Shown piece after piece: positions 1-8,965 of a stretch of DNA of 64,000 nt (position 1 is its first letter; each line of letters begins with the position of its first letter). The stretch is taken from contig NZ_CP062167.1 of the NCBI RefSeq assembly GCF_014844055.1, positions 2,247,501 to 2,311,500 on the forward strand, given 5' to 3'. The notes beneath the pieces are model-generated. The model was not told the DNA's origin. It saw nothing but the letters and a program-made list of their open reading frames with translations, and searched no databases. The DNA is from Aureimonas sp. OT7. Lineage in GTDB: Bacteria > Pseudomonadota > Alphaproteobacteria > Rhizobiales > Rhizobiaceae. Position numbers and translations under genes: made by a program.

Positions 1-48
1 TGTTGAGACCTGCGTATTTCCCGGTGCACCAACAGGATCCAGGATAGC

Positions 49-651
49 ATGACCCTATCTCAGTTTCAGCACTATCGCCGAATTGTACTGGCGGTCCTTA
101 TCATGCTGATTTCGGCCGGCCTGCTCTTCGTCGGGTCGAAGGGAAGTGAAGCGCGACACGATAACATCGAGGCTGTTGGCTTAGGTCTCATCGTCATCGG
201 CATACTTGGCCGACTATGGTGTACGCTATACATCGGGAACCGTAAGAGCGCGGTGCTGGTGGATGTGGGCCCATATTCGATAACGCGCAATCCGCTGTAT
301 CTCTTCTCGAGCGTCGCTGCGGGCGGGGTCGGTGCGCAGACAGGCAGCATTATCCTGTCCTTGCTGTTCTTCATCGGATCGGTCGTAGCATTTCAACTCG
401 TCATTCGACGGGAAGAGCGCTTCCTGAGTAGCGCGTTCGGGGCACCATATGAGACTTACCTACAGCGTGTCCCACGTTTTTGGCCATCGATACAAGGATG
501 GCGAGATGAGCCCGTACTCACCATTTCAACCGGGAGGCTATACACGACGTTTCAAGATGGCCTCGTCTTCTTCGCTGCGAAACCAGCCTTCGAGTTCGTC
601 GAGTACCTACAGCGTTCGGATGTCCTGCCAGTTCTTCTGCGGCTTCCGTGA
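49..651 (+). CDS. Isoprenylcysteine carboxyl methyltransferase-like membrane protein
   Basis: Predicted integral membrane methyltransferase of the ICMT/PEMT-like superfamily, 200 residues. Hydrophobic helices lie at about residues 12-30, 42-62 and 85-120. The family signature GPYSITRNPLYL is at about 74-85, followed by the C-terminal REERFL...FG..Y..Y pattern (about 121-138) and RFWP, which together form the SAM-binding half of these enzymes. The last 50 residues are an extra tail that I do not recognise. The substrate cannot be told: bacterial members modify lipids, small isoprenoids or nothing known. It stands alone, and the Mn riboswitch of the next gene begins about 140 bases downstream. 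Confidence 0.75.
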   Translation: MTLSQFQHYRRIVLAVLIMLISAGLLFVGSKGSEARHDNIEAVGLGLIVIGILGRLWCTLYIGNRKSAVLVDVGPYSITRNPLYLFSSVAAGGVGAQTGSIILSLLFFIGSVVAFQLVIRREERFLSSAFGAPYETYLQRVPRFWPSIQGWRDEPVLTISTGRLYTTFQDGLVFFAAKPAFEFVEYLQRSDVLPVLLRLP

Positions 652-794
652 ATTTACCTGTTCGACTCATTAATCCGTTACAAGGGAGCGACGTGGTAAG
701 GACGAAATTGTTTGTCGCCGCCAGTTGCAAATGCAAATCAAAGACATTTAAGATATTGATACTGTTTGCCAATTTGGCTTTGATGTTGTAGGAC

Positions 795-880
795 GCCCCT
801 TATCGGGGAGTAGCTACCGTTGCGAAACGGGGGCGCGTCAACACACTCGTGCACGAGCACGTGGCGCGTTCAGCCGAACA
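795..880 (+). promoter_or_regulatory. Mn2+-sensing riboswitch (yybP-ykoY class)
   Basis: The segment carries the hallmark ggggagtagc (805-814), a small hairpin, then the strand gtcaacacactcgtgc (837-852) and gagcacgtggcgcg (855-868). The same order and wording are found in the leader of the Escherichia coli mntP gene. Known members bind Mn2+ between two docked loops and turn on efflux genes. It lies about 90 bases before mntP, exactly where the class is expected. The limits are approximate because I could not fold it against the covariance model. Confidence 0.85.
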
Positions 881-966
881 GGCCCAGCAAGACCGTGGCA
901 ACCGTTTCACCGCTTGCGGACAGGTGCGACGGGCGCCCGGTTCCGCATGTCCGTTGGGTTGTTCTC

Positions 967-1524
967 ATGTCTCCCTTTACCATTGCCGTACTCGCAGTCA
1001 GCATGTCAGTCGACGCCTTTGCCGTCTCGGTTGGACGCGGTGCTGCGATCGGGCAGCCCCGCTTTTCCGAAACCCTTCGCACAGAAGCGGTTTTCGGTAT
1101 TGTTGAGGCAATCACGCCGGTCATCGGTTGGGCTGCCGGCGTTGCCGCAAGCAGCTTTGTCGAGGCAGTCGATCACTGGATTGCATTTGGACTGCTCGGC
1201 GCCGTCGGCCTGCACATGCTCTTCTCCGCCCTTGTCAAGAAGGAGCAAGATGCGCCGGTCGGACGATCGATGACCGTTCTTCTCGCGACGGCTATCGGTA
1301 CGAGCCTAGACGCTATGGTCGTGGGTGTGTCGCTGGCGTTTCTCGACGTCAACATCGTGGTCATCGCAATCGCGATCGGTCTGGCAACGTTTCTCATGTC
1401 ATCCGGCGGCATGCTCGTCGGCCGCCTGATCGGAGAACGGTTCGGCCGGATCGCGGAGGGCATGTCAGGCGTTGCCCTTGTGTTGCTGGGCGCATCAATC
1501 CTGATCGAGCACCTCAGCGCATAA
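967..1524 (+). CDS. mntP: Manganese efflux pump MntP
   Basis: Six-helix Mn2+ exporter of the MntP (DUF204) family, 185 residues, which is the usual length. The two internal repeats show conserved acidic motifs SVDAFAVS (Asp16) and TSLDAMVVG (Asp115). The frame is open upstream to 820, but that part would run through the riboswitch; starting at ATG 967 gives the normal N-terminus [12 protein letters not shown]. The riboswitch in its leader implies induction when cytoplasmic Mn2+ is high, protecting against Mn overload. It acts in the inner membrane. The family call is secure. Confidence 0.93.
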   Translation: MSPFTIAVLAVSMSVDAFAVSVGRGAAIGQPRFSETLRTEAVFGIVEAITPVIGWAAGVAASSFVEAVDHWIAFGLLGAVGLHMLFSALVKKEQDAPVGRSMTVLLATAIGTSLDAMVVGVSLAFLDVNIVVIAIAIGLATFLMSSGGMLVGRLIGERFGRIAEGMSGVALVLLGASILIEHLSA

Positions 1525-1550
1525 CCGGGCACAAGGTCAGCGGGTCGGGA

Positions 1551-2125
1551 AGATGGCGGGATACCGATGCGCGTTATGGATTGGTGAGCCGGTGCCTGCA
1601 CTGGGCTGCCGCCTACCTCCTCGGCTGGCAATTCACCACATTGCTTGGTTGGCGCATCCTCGGTGATGGAGAGTTCATGCGCACGATCTCCAACTTTGGA
1701 CCCTATCATGGGACAGTCGGCGTGCTCGTCCTTGCAATCTTTGTTCCGAGGTTCTGCTGGGCATTCCTTAACCGAAAACGTCGCCGGCAACCGGACGGTT
1801 CAGTGTGGTCCGAGTTGGCGCGCGGTGTTCATATAATCTTCAACGTGCTCATGTTCGTGGTTCCCGCTCTTGCGCTACGTCGCGCATATGGAAACGGGAA
1901 AGGCTATGACCATTGGGGGCTACGCTTATTCCCGCCACCGGCCGAGAAATGCCGTGGCTGACCGCTCCCGCCGACATGCTTCATGGCCCGTTGGCTTGGA
2001 CATTGTCGGTCCTGATCGCCAGGCATATCATCATGGCTCTGCGGCCCCACGACGGGGAGGCGGGCATGAGAAGGGTAGCATGGTTTTCCGGCAAGTTGAT
2101 TCTGGACCGGCTAACAGCTCTATGA
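1551..2125 (+). pseudogene. Frameshifted cytochrome b561-like gene
   Basis: Two frames together give a cytochrome b561-family protein: the first (1551 to about 1916) reads WRDTDARYGLVSRCLHW, GPYHGTVGVL and ARGVHIIFNVLMF; the second (about 1916-2125) reads PWLTAPADMLHGPLAWTLSV and ARHIIMALRPHD. The histidines in these segments are those expected to hold the two b hemes. The switch falls in or near the G run at 1915-1919 and fits loss of one base. No ATG or GTG in the first frame gives the usual N-terminus, so the 5' end may be damaged too. It is probably inactive unless the reading is a sequencing error. Confidence 0.7.
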
Positions 2126-2299
2126 CTGCGGTTCATTTTGGTGATTAGGTACCCGCCCTGTGGACAAAAGAGCGACTTTGGGCTTCCCCTTCTGATCGAC
2201 GGACTGCTGTCTTCAAGAGTGATTTATACCCGAAAACTTGATATGCAATCAAATGCGTTTTATGACCGAGCTGTACATACTTGGTCGTGAGGTAGTTTC

Positions 2300-3229
2300 G
2301 TGAGCCGCAATTTTCTCGTCGTCGATCCGGAAGAAGGTCAGGAGATCATAAGGGGGCTCGCATCGGAAACCCGCGTGCGCATCCTCAAACTCCTGCATAC
2401 CGAAGGCGGCATGAACGGAAACGATATTTCCGAACGGCTGAGCCTGCCGCAGTCGACCGTATCTACCAACCTGCAGATCCTAGAATCGGCCGGCCTGATC
2501 CGGACCGATGCGCAGAAAGCCCGCAAGGGCAGTCAGAAGATCTGTTATTCCCTGTTCGACGAAATCCTTGTCATGTTCAAGGAAGGCGTGGCCAAGCAAC
2601 GCGAGAACATGATCGAGGTGAGCATGCCGCTCGGCCTCTACACGAGCTGCGAGGTTACGGCTCCTTGCGGGCTTTGCTCGCCTAGCGGCATCATCGGCCT
2701 GCTCGATGTGCCCGACACCTTCCTGAACCCCGAACGCATGAACGCCGGGTTGATCTGGTTTACGCGGGGATATGTCGAGTATCAGTTTCCCAACAACGCA
2801 CACTTGACGCGCAGCACGGTGGACGGGCTGGAAGTATCGCTGGAACTGAGCTCCGAGGTGCCGGGCACAGCTTCCGACTGGCCAAGTGACATTACCATGT
2901 CGATCAATGGCCGCGAGATCGGCACCTGGACATCTCCAGGCGACTTCGGCGACAAGCGCGGCGTGTACACCCCAAGCTGGTGGAAGCTGAAAGGCAGCCA
3001 GTATGGCAAGCTGAAAAGCTGGCGCGTCACGGCCGACGGTACCTATGTCGATGGGTTGCGCGTCTCTCCGATCGCCATCGCGGACCTCGATCTGGCCACG
3101 CATCACTCGATCCGCGTGCGTATCGCAGTGAAGGCAGATGCACGCCGTCCCGGCGGCATGAACATTTTCGGCCGTGGGTTCGGGAACTACGACCAGGATA
3201 TCGTCCTGCGTCTGCAAACCGGGAACTGA
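2300..3229 (+). CDS. ArsR-type transcriptional regulator with long C-terminal domain
   Basis: 309 residues, GTG start preceded by gtgagg. Residues about 12-85 form a winged helix of the ArsR type (LASETRVRILKLL, then LSLPQSTVSTNLQILESAGLI as the recognition region). Unlike ordinary ArsR proteins of about 110 residues, a further 200 residues follow. They include C117, C123 and C126 (TSCEVTAPCGLC) and a Trp-rich part (SWWKLKGSQYGKLKSWRV) that looks like a beta-rich sugar-binding fold, although I cannot name it. It is followed on the same strand by an arabinofuranosidase and an importer, so a role as sugar-responsive regulator of that locus is inferred. Confidence 0.75.
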   Translation: MSRNFLVVDPEEGQEIIRGLASETRVRILKLLHTEGGMNGNDISERLSLPQSTVSTNLQILESAGLIRTDAQKARKGSQKICYSLFDEILVMFKEGVAKQRENMIEVSMPLGLYTSCEVTAPCGLCSPSGIIGLLDVPDTFLNPERMNAGLIWFTRGYVEYQFPNNAHLTRSTVDGLEVSLELSSEVPGTASDWPSDITMSINGREIGTWTSPGDFGDKRGVYTPSWWKLKGSQYGKLKSWRVTADGTYVDGLRVSPIAIADLDLATHHSIRVRIAVKADARRPGGMNIFGRGFGNYDQDIVLRLQTGN

Positions 3230-3304
3230 AGAAACCTCGGATTGTGCGCTGACAGGGACGATCCGCCCTTGCCAATGCCTTGCGGCTGTTGCACAACGGA
3301 TTAT

Positions 3305-3318
3305 CTGATACGTATCAG
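3305..3318. promoter_or_regulatory. 14-bp perfect palindrome before the GH51 gene
   Basis: ctgatacgtatcag reads the same on both strands. It sits 25 bases before the arabinofuranosidase ATG, in the 114-base gap after the regulator gene, a position suited to an operator. Binding by the upstream regulator is a guess. Confidence 0.4.
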
Positions 3319-3343
3319 TTTGTCTGCTGCAAGGGAGGGCGGT

Positions 3344-4855
3344 ATGAAAGCCTATGCCATCGCCAATACGGATTTCGTCGTTTCGAAGATCGACGACCGC
3401 CTGTATGGCGCGTTTCTCGAACATTTGGGACGCGCGATCTATGAGGGAATCTACGAGCCCGACCATCCGACTGCGGATGCCGATGGCATGCGCGGCGATG
3501 TCGCTGAACTGGTTCGCAACCTGAATTGTCCTGTCGTGCGCTACCCCGGCGGCAATTTCGTGTCCGCTTACAATTGGGAAGATGGCGTCGGTCCGCGTGA
3601 GAACAGGCCGGTACGGCTCGACCTTGCCTGGCATACGGCTGAAAGCAACGCAGTCGGAATCCATGAATTCGCCGACTGGTGCGCGACCGTCGGGACCGAG
3701 ATGATGCTGGCCGTCAATCTCGGCTCACGCGGTGTCGACGAGGCCCGCAACTTCCTGGAATACTGCAACCATCCAGGCGGCACCTACTGGAGCGACTTGC
3801 GCATCAAGAACGGACGTGCCGAGCCGTGGAACGTCAAGATGTGGTGCCTCGGCAACGAAATGGACGGCCCCTGGCAGGTCGGCCACAAGGATGCCGACGA
3901 ATATGGCCGGCTGGCCGCCAACACGGCGCGGGCGATGCGCATGTTCGACAGCTCGCTCGAGCTGATCGTCTGCGGGTCGTCACATTCGGATATGCCGACC
4001 TTTCCCGACTGGGAGCGGATCGTACTCGAGCATACCTATGATCATGTCGATTATGTCAGCCTGCACATGTATTTCCGCAACCCGGAAAGCGATACGGCCA
4101 ACTACCTCGCCTTGAGCGAAAAGCTGGATCGCTACATCGAAACGGTTGCCTCCACCATCCGGCAGGTCAAGCACAAGAAGCGCTCGAAGCGCGATGTGCG
4201 CATCTGCTTCGACGAGTGGAATGTCTGGTACCATTCCATGCAGCAGGACCGCGCCATCCGCGACGGACATCATGGTTGGCCGCATGCGCCGGCGCTACTG
4301 GAAGATATCTACAATTTCGAAGACGTGCTGATGGTTGGGCTGGTGATCAACACCTTCATCCGCCGGTCGGACGTCGTGCGCATCGCCTGCATCGCCCAGC
4401 TCGTCAACGTGATCGCCCCGATCATGACGGAAAAGGGCGGCCCGGCCTGGGCGCAGACGATCTACTATCCGTATTATTTCGCGTCCGTATACGGCCGGGG
4501 CGTGGCGTTGCAGATGCCTGTGCGCTCGCCTTCCTATGAAAGCAAGCATGCGGCCGAGACGCCGTACGTGGATATCGCCGGCGTGCATGACGAAGATGGA
4601 GGTACGCTGACCTTCTTCATCGTCAACCGCAACCCGGACGAGGCGATCGACACCACCATCGACCTACAGGGCTTTACCGGGCGCGAAATCATCGATCACC
4701 AGGTTATGACGCATCCGGATCTCCGGGCAATCAACACAGCGGAAAACCCCATGGAAGTGGCGCCGCGCAAAGGGGCAGGGGCGCTACTTGGAAGTAAGGG
4801 ACTGTCGCTCTCGCTGCCTCCCTATTCCTACCAGATGGTTCGCCTTTCCATTTAG
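3344..4855 (+). CDS. abfA: Alpha-L-arabinofuranosidase, GH51
   Basis: 503 residues, the typical size for a family GH51 retaining enzyme that removes L-arabinofuranosyl groups from arabinan or arabinoxylan fragments. Visible landmarks are RYPGGNFVSAYNWEDGVGP (about 66-84), the acid/base in WCLGNEMDGPW (Glu172) and the nucleophile in ICFDEWNVWY (Glu291). The start is ATG 3344 behind aagggaggg; the frame is open further upstream but lacks family similarity there. There is no signal peptide, so it acts in the cytoplasm on imported oligosaccharides, in line with the ABC importer genes that follow. Confidence 0.93.
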   Translation: MKAYAIANTDFVVSKIDDRLYGAFLEHLGRAIYEGIYEPDHPTADADGMRGDVAELVRNLNCPVVRYPGGNFVSAYNWEDGVGPRENRPVRLDLAWHTAESNAVGIHEFADWCATVGTEMMLAVNLGSRGVDEARNFLEYCNHPGGTYWSDLRIKNGRAEPWNVKMWCLGNEMDGPWQVGHKDADEYGRLAANTARAMRMFDSSLELIVCGSSHSDMPTFPDWERIVLEHTYDHVDYVSLHMYFRNPESDTANYLALSEKLDRYIETVASTIRQVKHKKRSKRDVRICFDEWNVWYHSMQQDRAIRDGHHGWPHAPALLEDIYNFEDVLMVGLVINTFIRRSDVVRIACIAQLVNVIAPIMTEKGGPAWAQTIYYPYYFASVYGRGVALQMPVRSPSYESKHAAETPYVDIAGVHDEDGGTLTFFIVNRNPDEAIDTTIDLQGFTGREIIDHQVMTHPDLRAINTAENPMEVAPRKGAGALLGSKGLSLSLPPYSYQMVRLSI

Positions 4856-4923
4856 CTACATACGATCTTAGCAGGCATGGCGGGGAGGTCCGACATGCCC
4901 GAACTAGATATCATGAAAACGGG

Positions 4924-4951
4924 TTTATATCGGAAAGTTTGTTGACCGATA
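4924..4951. promoter_or_regulatory. Candidate operator before the ABC importer operon
   Basis: An inverted repeat tatcgg...ccgata (4928-4951, 12-base spacer) lies about 85 bases before the binding-protein ATG. The overlapping 18-mer at 4924-4941 matches 14 of 18 positions with the 18-mer at 2223-2240, about 60 bases before the regulator gene. The shared motif suggests one protein controls both promoters; this is inference. Confidence 0.35.
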
Positions 4952-5034
4952 GGTCCGCGTAAATTAGGTTTGCTGCAAGAATGGCAAAGACCGTTCACGC
5001 AGGTGAAGACGGGCACGGCCCGCGGGGAGGAACG

Positions 5035-6948
5035 ATGCGCAGGCGAGAGTTTCTGACGGGCACGGCATCCGGCGCCCTTCTGGTTGCAACCGGCGGGTGG
5101 AGCTGGGCGCAGGATGCCGCCGCACCCACGCTGGGCGATATTCCGCGCGAGCGAACGATCATTATTCAGAACCCTGAATCAGCCATCCGCAACCCGGGGT
5201 GGTTCAATATCTGGGTGAATGCCGGAGGCGGCATTATGAACGGGCTTCAGCAGCTCGCGATGGACACGCTATGGTACATCGACCCGGATGCGGGCATCGA
5301 GGGGCAGATCGACGACGGCATCTACCATTCGCTGGCGGCCGGCCCCTGGGAATATTCGGACGACTTCAAGCGCATGACCGTACGCCTGCGCGACAATCTG
5401 CTCTGGAGCGACGGCACGCCGTTCACGGCCGACGACGTTGTCTATACCGTCACCAAACAGATCGAAACGCCGGGCATGATCTGGTCCAGCACCTTCTCGA
5501 CGCAGGTGGATTCCGTCACGGCACAGGATCCGGCAACGGTCGTATTCGAGCTGAAAGAGCCGAATTCCCGCTTCCACGCCATCTTCTCGGTGCGCTGGGG
5601 CGCCTGCTGGATCATGCCGAAGCATGTGTTCGAGGGCGTCGACGACGTCCTGAACTTCCCGTTCAACCCGCCTGTGTCCATCGGCGCCTATACGCTCGAC
5701 AGCTTCGACCCCAACGGCACCTGGTTCATCTGGAACAAGCGGTCGGACTGGGATCGCACCTCGCTTGGCGTCGTCGGCGAGCCCGCTCCGGAAAGGGCGA
5801 TCTATCGCAACAACATCTCTATCGACAACCGCCTGATCGAGATGCGCAACGGCAATCTCGACATGATCCACGATCTGACGCCGGAAGGCGCCTTCTCGAT
5901 CATCCAGCAGGATCCGCAGACCCAAGGGTGGTTCAAGGGCTTCCCTTATGCCCATCCGGACCCCACCCTGATCCACGCCATGTTCAACCAGCAGGGTATG
6001 CCGATCTTTCAGGACAAGCGAGTGCGCTGGGCACTGGCCCTCATGTTGGATGCGCGTGCAATGAGCATGGCCAGCTATCGCGGGGCAGCCACGCTTTCGG
6101 CGATCGCCGTCCCGCCGACCGGTACGCATCCGCGCGACTATCACGAGCCACTGCAGCAATATCTTATGGATTACGAGCTCGATCTCGGCGCACGCAAGAT
6201 CAAGCCGTATGACGCGGCGGTGCCGCTGCAGATCGCGGATATGGTGCGTGGCCAGTTCGGAGACGGCGTTCCGAGCGACGAGGCGGAGGTGCGGCGCGCC
6301 TTCGGCTATGGCTGGTGGAAGCAGGATATCGAGGCGGCTACGGAGCTTCTGACGGCAGCCGGGCTGACGCAGTCGGGCCGCCAGTGGCTTCTGCCCGACG
6401 GGCAGCCGTTTCGCTTCAGCCTGATGATGCCAACGGACGGCGTCGTCAACCGCCTTGGCAGCCTGATGGCGCAGTTGTGGTCGCAGCAGGGAATTCAGGT
6501 GACGCCCGAGCCGGCACCCGACGTTCGCGAGCGGCTGACCGCCGGCGACTACGTCGCCTGCGTCCGCTGGGCCGTGGAAACATACGGTGGCCACCCGGAT
6601 CTCAGCTTCTTTCTCGACAGCTATCACTCGGACTTCGTTTCGCAGCGGGGCACGGCGCAGCCGCCGCGCAATCTTATGCGCTACAGCACCCCGAGGCAGG
6701 ACGAGATCATCGAGGAGATTCGGCGGATCGACTTTTCCGACCCGAGGACGCTGGAGCTGGGGCACGAATTCGTCAAATACTATATCGACGAAATGCCGAT
6801 CATTCCGATCATGGCGTACAACGTTTTCGCCATCCAATCGAACCGGTACTGGACCGGGTGGCCGAGCGCCGACCAGCCTTACGCCAACCCCGTCACCAAC
6901 TGGGGCAACAGCCGGTATGTCCTGACCCAGATCCGGCCGGCAGGCTGA
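5035..6948 (+). CDS. Oligosaccharide/peptide-type ABC transporter binding protein (SBP family 5)
   Basis: 637 residues, a large periplasmic binding protein of the DppA/OppA family. It begins with a twin-arginine signal (MRRREFLTGTASGALL, AQDA cleavage region). ATG 5035 stands right behind ggggaggaac, and the upstream extension in frame has no signal character. Family features include WSDGTPFTADDVVYTV (about 125-140) and the late lobe with YANPVTNWGN. Cluster-5 proteins near glycosidases in rhizobia often carry sugars rather than peptides, and the GH51 neighbour points to arabino-oligosaccharides. It opens a five-gene importer and hydrolase run. Confidence 0.9.
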   Translation: MRRREFLTGTASGALLVATGGWSWAQDAAAPTLGDIPRERTIIIQNPESAIRNPGWFNIWVNAGGGIMNGLQQLAMDTLWYIDPDAGIEGQIDDGIYHSLAAGPWEYSDDFKRMTVRLRDNLLWSDGTPFTADDVVYTVTKQIETPGMIWSSTFSTQVDSVTAQDPATVVFELKEPNSRFHAIFSVRWGACWIMPKHVFEGVDDVLNFPFNPPVSIGAYTLDSFDPNGTWFIWNKRSDWDRTSLGVVGEPAPERAIYRNNISIDNRLIEMRNGNLDMIHDLTPEGAFSIIQQDPQTQGWFKGFPYAHPDPTLIHAMFNQQGMPIFQDKRVRWALALMLDARAMSMASYRGAATLSAIAVPPTGTHPRDYHEPLQQYLMDYELDLGARKIKPYDAAVPLQIADMVRGQFGDGVPSDEAEVRRAFGYGWWKQDIEAATELLTAAGLTQSGRQWLLPDGQPFRFSLMMPTDGVVNRLGSLMAQLWSQQGIQVTPEPAPDVRERLTAGDYVACVRWAVETYGGHPDLSFFLDSYHSDFVSQRGTAQPPRNLMRYSTPRQDEIIEEIRRIDFSDPRTLELGHEFVKYYIDEMPIIPIMAYNVFAIQSNRYWTGWPSADQPYANPVTNWGNSRYVLTQIRPAG

Positions 6949-7092
6949 GGCGCTTGCGCTTTCTTATGCATCGGCGGACGGGGCGCAATGCCGGCCCGAC
7001 CGCCGGGCGCCCCGTTCCGCTACGCGCTTGCCTTTCGCTTTCATGACGACGAGCCTCTCCGCCGTTCGGGCGTCTCCCAGTGGAGCACCACG

Positions 7093-8097
7093 ATGAATCC
7101 TTACCTTCGCTTTGTGGCCGGCCGTCTGCTTCTTCTGTTCGCGGTCATCTTCTTCGGCGTATCGGCGGCGTTCTTCATTACCCACCTGTCGCCGATCGAC
7201 CCGGTCGAGACAGCGCTCGGGCGCATCATCAATCAGGCGAATTTCAGTCCTGATGCCGTTGAGCAGATGCGCGCCACGCTGACGGACCTCTACGGGCGCG
7301 ACGCATCGCCGGTCCAGCAATACATAACCTTCTGGAAGCGCGTCTTCGTGGGCGATCTCGGTCCCTCCATCATTGCGTTTCCGACGCCAGCCATGACGCT
7401 GGTCTGGCAGGCGTTGCCCTGGACGTTCTGCCTGCTCTTCGTATCGACGCTTATCACCTTCGCCATCGGCAATATCCTGGGCGGCATGGCCGGCTACCGG
7501 CAAAACAATGCGATCCTCAAGGCGCTCGGAATGCTGGCCGTAACCCTGCAGCCGATACCCTATTACGTGGTTGCCTTCATTCTGCTTCTGATCTTCGGCT
7601 TCGTCTGGCCGGTCCTGCCGATTTCCGGTGGCTTCGGCATGAATGTATCGCCGGGTTTGAACTGGGCGTTCGCCTCGTCCGTCTTTCTGCATTCGCTGCT
7701 GCCCGCCATCTCGCTGGTGCTTGTGGGGTTCGGCAGCTGGTTCCTTGGCATGCGGGCCCTGGTTTCGAACATCGTGACGGAGGATTACGTCACCTATGCC
7801 GAGCTGGCAGGCGTGCGCCGTCCGCGCATCATTCGCTCCTACGTCATGCGCAACGCGCTCGTGCCGCAGATCACCGGCCTTGCGATGGCGCTCGGCACCG
7901 TCTTTTCCGGCACCATCATCACCGAGCAGGTCTTCAACTATCCGGGTCTCGGCTCGCTGCTGATCGATGCCGTGTTCGGCGGTGACTACTCGGTGGTCCT
8001 GGCGGTTTCCACCGTGTCCATCGTTGCGGTGGCAACGACGATCTTCATCGTCGATCTGCTGTATCCGCTGCTCGATCCTCGCATTCGCACGGAGTGA
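7093..8097 (+). CDS. ABC transporter permease (DppB/OppB type)
   Basis: 334-residue inner-membrane permease. The N-terminus RFVAGRLLLLFAVIFFGVSAAFFITHLSPIDPVE is the usual start of DppB proteins, with a periplasmic loop after the first helix and five further helices. The coupling motif toward the ATPases is seen in EDYVTYAELAGVRRPRIIRSYVMRNAL. ATG 7093 has ggag seven bases upstream; the open frame before it is not membrane-like. It overlaps the next permease gene by four bases, so the two are translated together. Confidence 0.92.
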   Translation: MNPYLRFVAGRLLLLFAVIFFGVSAAFFITHLSPIDPVETALGRIINQANFSPDAVEQMRATLTDLYGRDASPVQQYITFWKRVFVGDLGPSIIAFPTPAMTLVWQALPWTFCLLFVSTLITFAIGNILGGMAGYRQNNAILKALGMLAVTLQPIPYYVVAFILLLIFGFVWPVLPISGGFGMNVSPGLNWAFASSVFLHSLLPAISLVLVGFGSWFLGMRALVSNIVTEDYVTYAELAGVRRPRIIRSYVMRNALVPQITGLAMALGTVFSGTIITEQVFNYPGLGSLLIDAVFGGDYSVVLAVSTVSIVAVATTIFIVDLLYPLLDPRIRTE

Positions 8098-8960
8098 CCG
8101 GCATGTTCGCTGTCCTGCGCGACCTCATCCGATACAATATCGAATTTGCGTTCGGTCTTCTTCTGCTGGGCGCCATCATCCTCTTCTCGGCCGCCAGCCT
8201 GTTTTCGCCCAATGATCCGGCGATGCTCTATACGGTTATCCCCGATCAGCCGCCCTCATGGGAGCATTGGTTCGGCACCAATTCACGCGGTCAGGATCTG
8301 TTTTGGCAACTGTCGTTCGCGTTCCGCAACAGCCTGATCTTCGGCTTCACCGTGGCGCTTATCAGCCGGATCATATCCATCTGCGTCGGGCTTGCATCCG
8401 GCTATCTCGGCGGCTGGGTGGACCGGGCCCTGATGTTCGTCAACGATATCTTCCTTGCTCTGCCGATCTTTCCGGTGCTCGTACTGTTCTACTTCGTCCT
8501 GCGCGACAGCATGGACAGCTTCACCCTTGCACTGCTGATGGCCTGTTTCGGCTGGCCCTACGATGCGCGGCTGATCCGCTCCGTCGCGATCGGCCTCAAA
8601 CACCGCGAGTTCACGCGGCATGCCGTGTTTTCTGGCATGTCGACACCCCGCGTGCTGGCGCAGGAGCATTTGCCCTACGTCATGCCGATCGTGTTTTCGA
8701 CCTTCATGAACAACATGCTCTGGTCGATCGGGTTGGAGGTTACGTTGGCGGTGCTTGGCTTCACCAATATCAACGAACCGACGATCGGTACGGTGATCTA
8801 TTGGGCCAACTCGCATTCGGCCATGGTCGTGGGCGTGTGGTGGTGGCTCGTCATCCCGATCATTCTGGTGATGATGACCTTCCTTGGCCTGTTTCTGCTG
8901 GCGGTCAGCACCAACGAATATATCGATCCGCGAAGCCGGCTGCGCAGGATGGGGGGCTGA
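8094..8960 (+). CDS. ABC transporter permease (DppC/OppC type)
   Basis: 288 residues if the GTG overlapping the previous stop is used; ATG 8103, three codons in, is equally possible. It has the DppC plan: one early helix, the segment HWFGTNSRGQDLFWQL (family pattern H.lGTD..GrD), then five helices. The ATPase-coupling loop is near KHREFTRHAVFSGMSTPRVLAQEHLPYVM. It partners the preceding permease to form the transmembrane channel. The SBP, two permeases and two ATPases make a complete importer. Confidence 0.92.
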   Translation: MTGMFAVLRDLIRYNIEFAFGLLLLGAIILFSAASLFSPNDPAMLYTVIPDQPPSWEHWFGTNSRGQDLFWQLSFAFRNSLIFGFTVALISRIISICVGLASGYLGGWVDRALMFVNDIFLALPIFPVLVLFYFVLRDSMDSFTLALLMACFGWPYDARLIRSVAIGLKHREFTRHAVFSGMSTPRVLAQEHLPYVMPIVFSTFMNNMLWSIGLEVTLAVLGFTNINEPTIGTVIYWANSHSAMVVGVWWWLVIPIILVMMTFLGLFLLAVSTNEYIDPRSRLRRMGG

Positions 8961-8965
8961 GGGCC

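Noticed and set aside
820..966. N-terminal extension of MntP
   Set aside because: Would overlap the riboswitch and has no membrane character.
5269..6837. 522-codon frame on the minus strand
   Set aside because: Antisense shadow of the binding-protein gene in GC-rich DNA; Arg- and His-rich with no domain.
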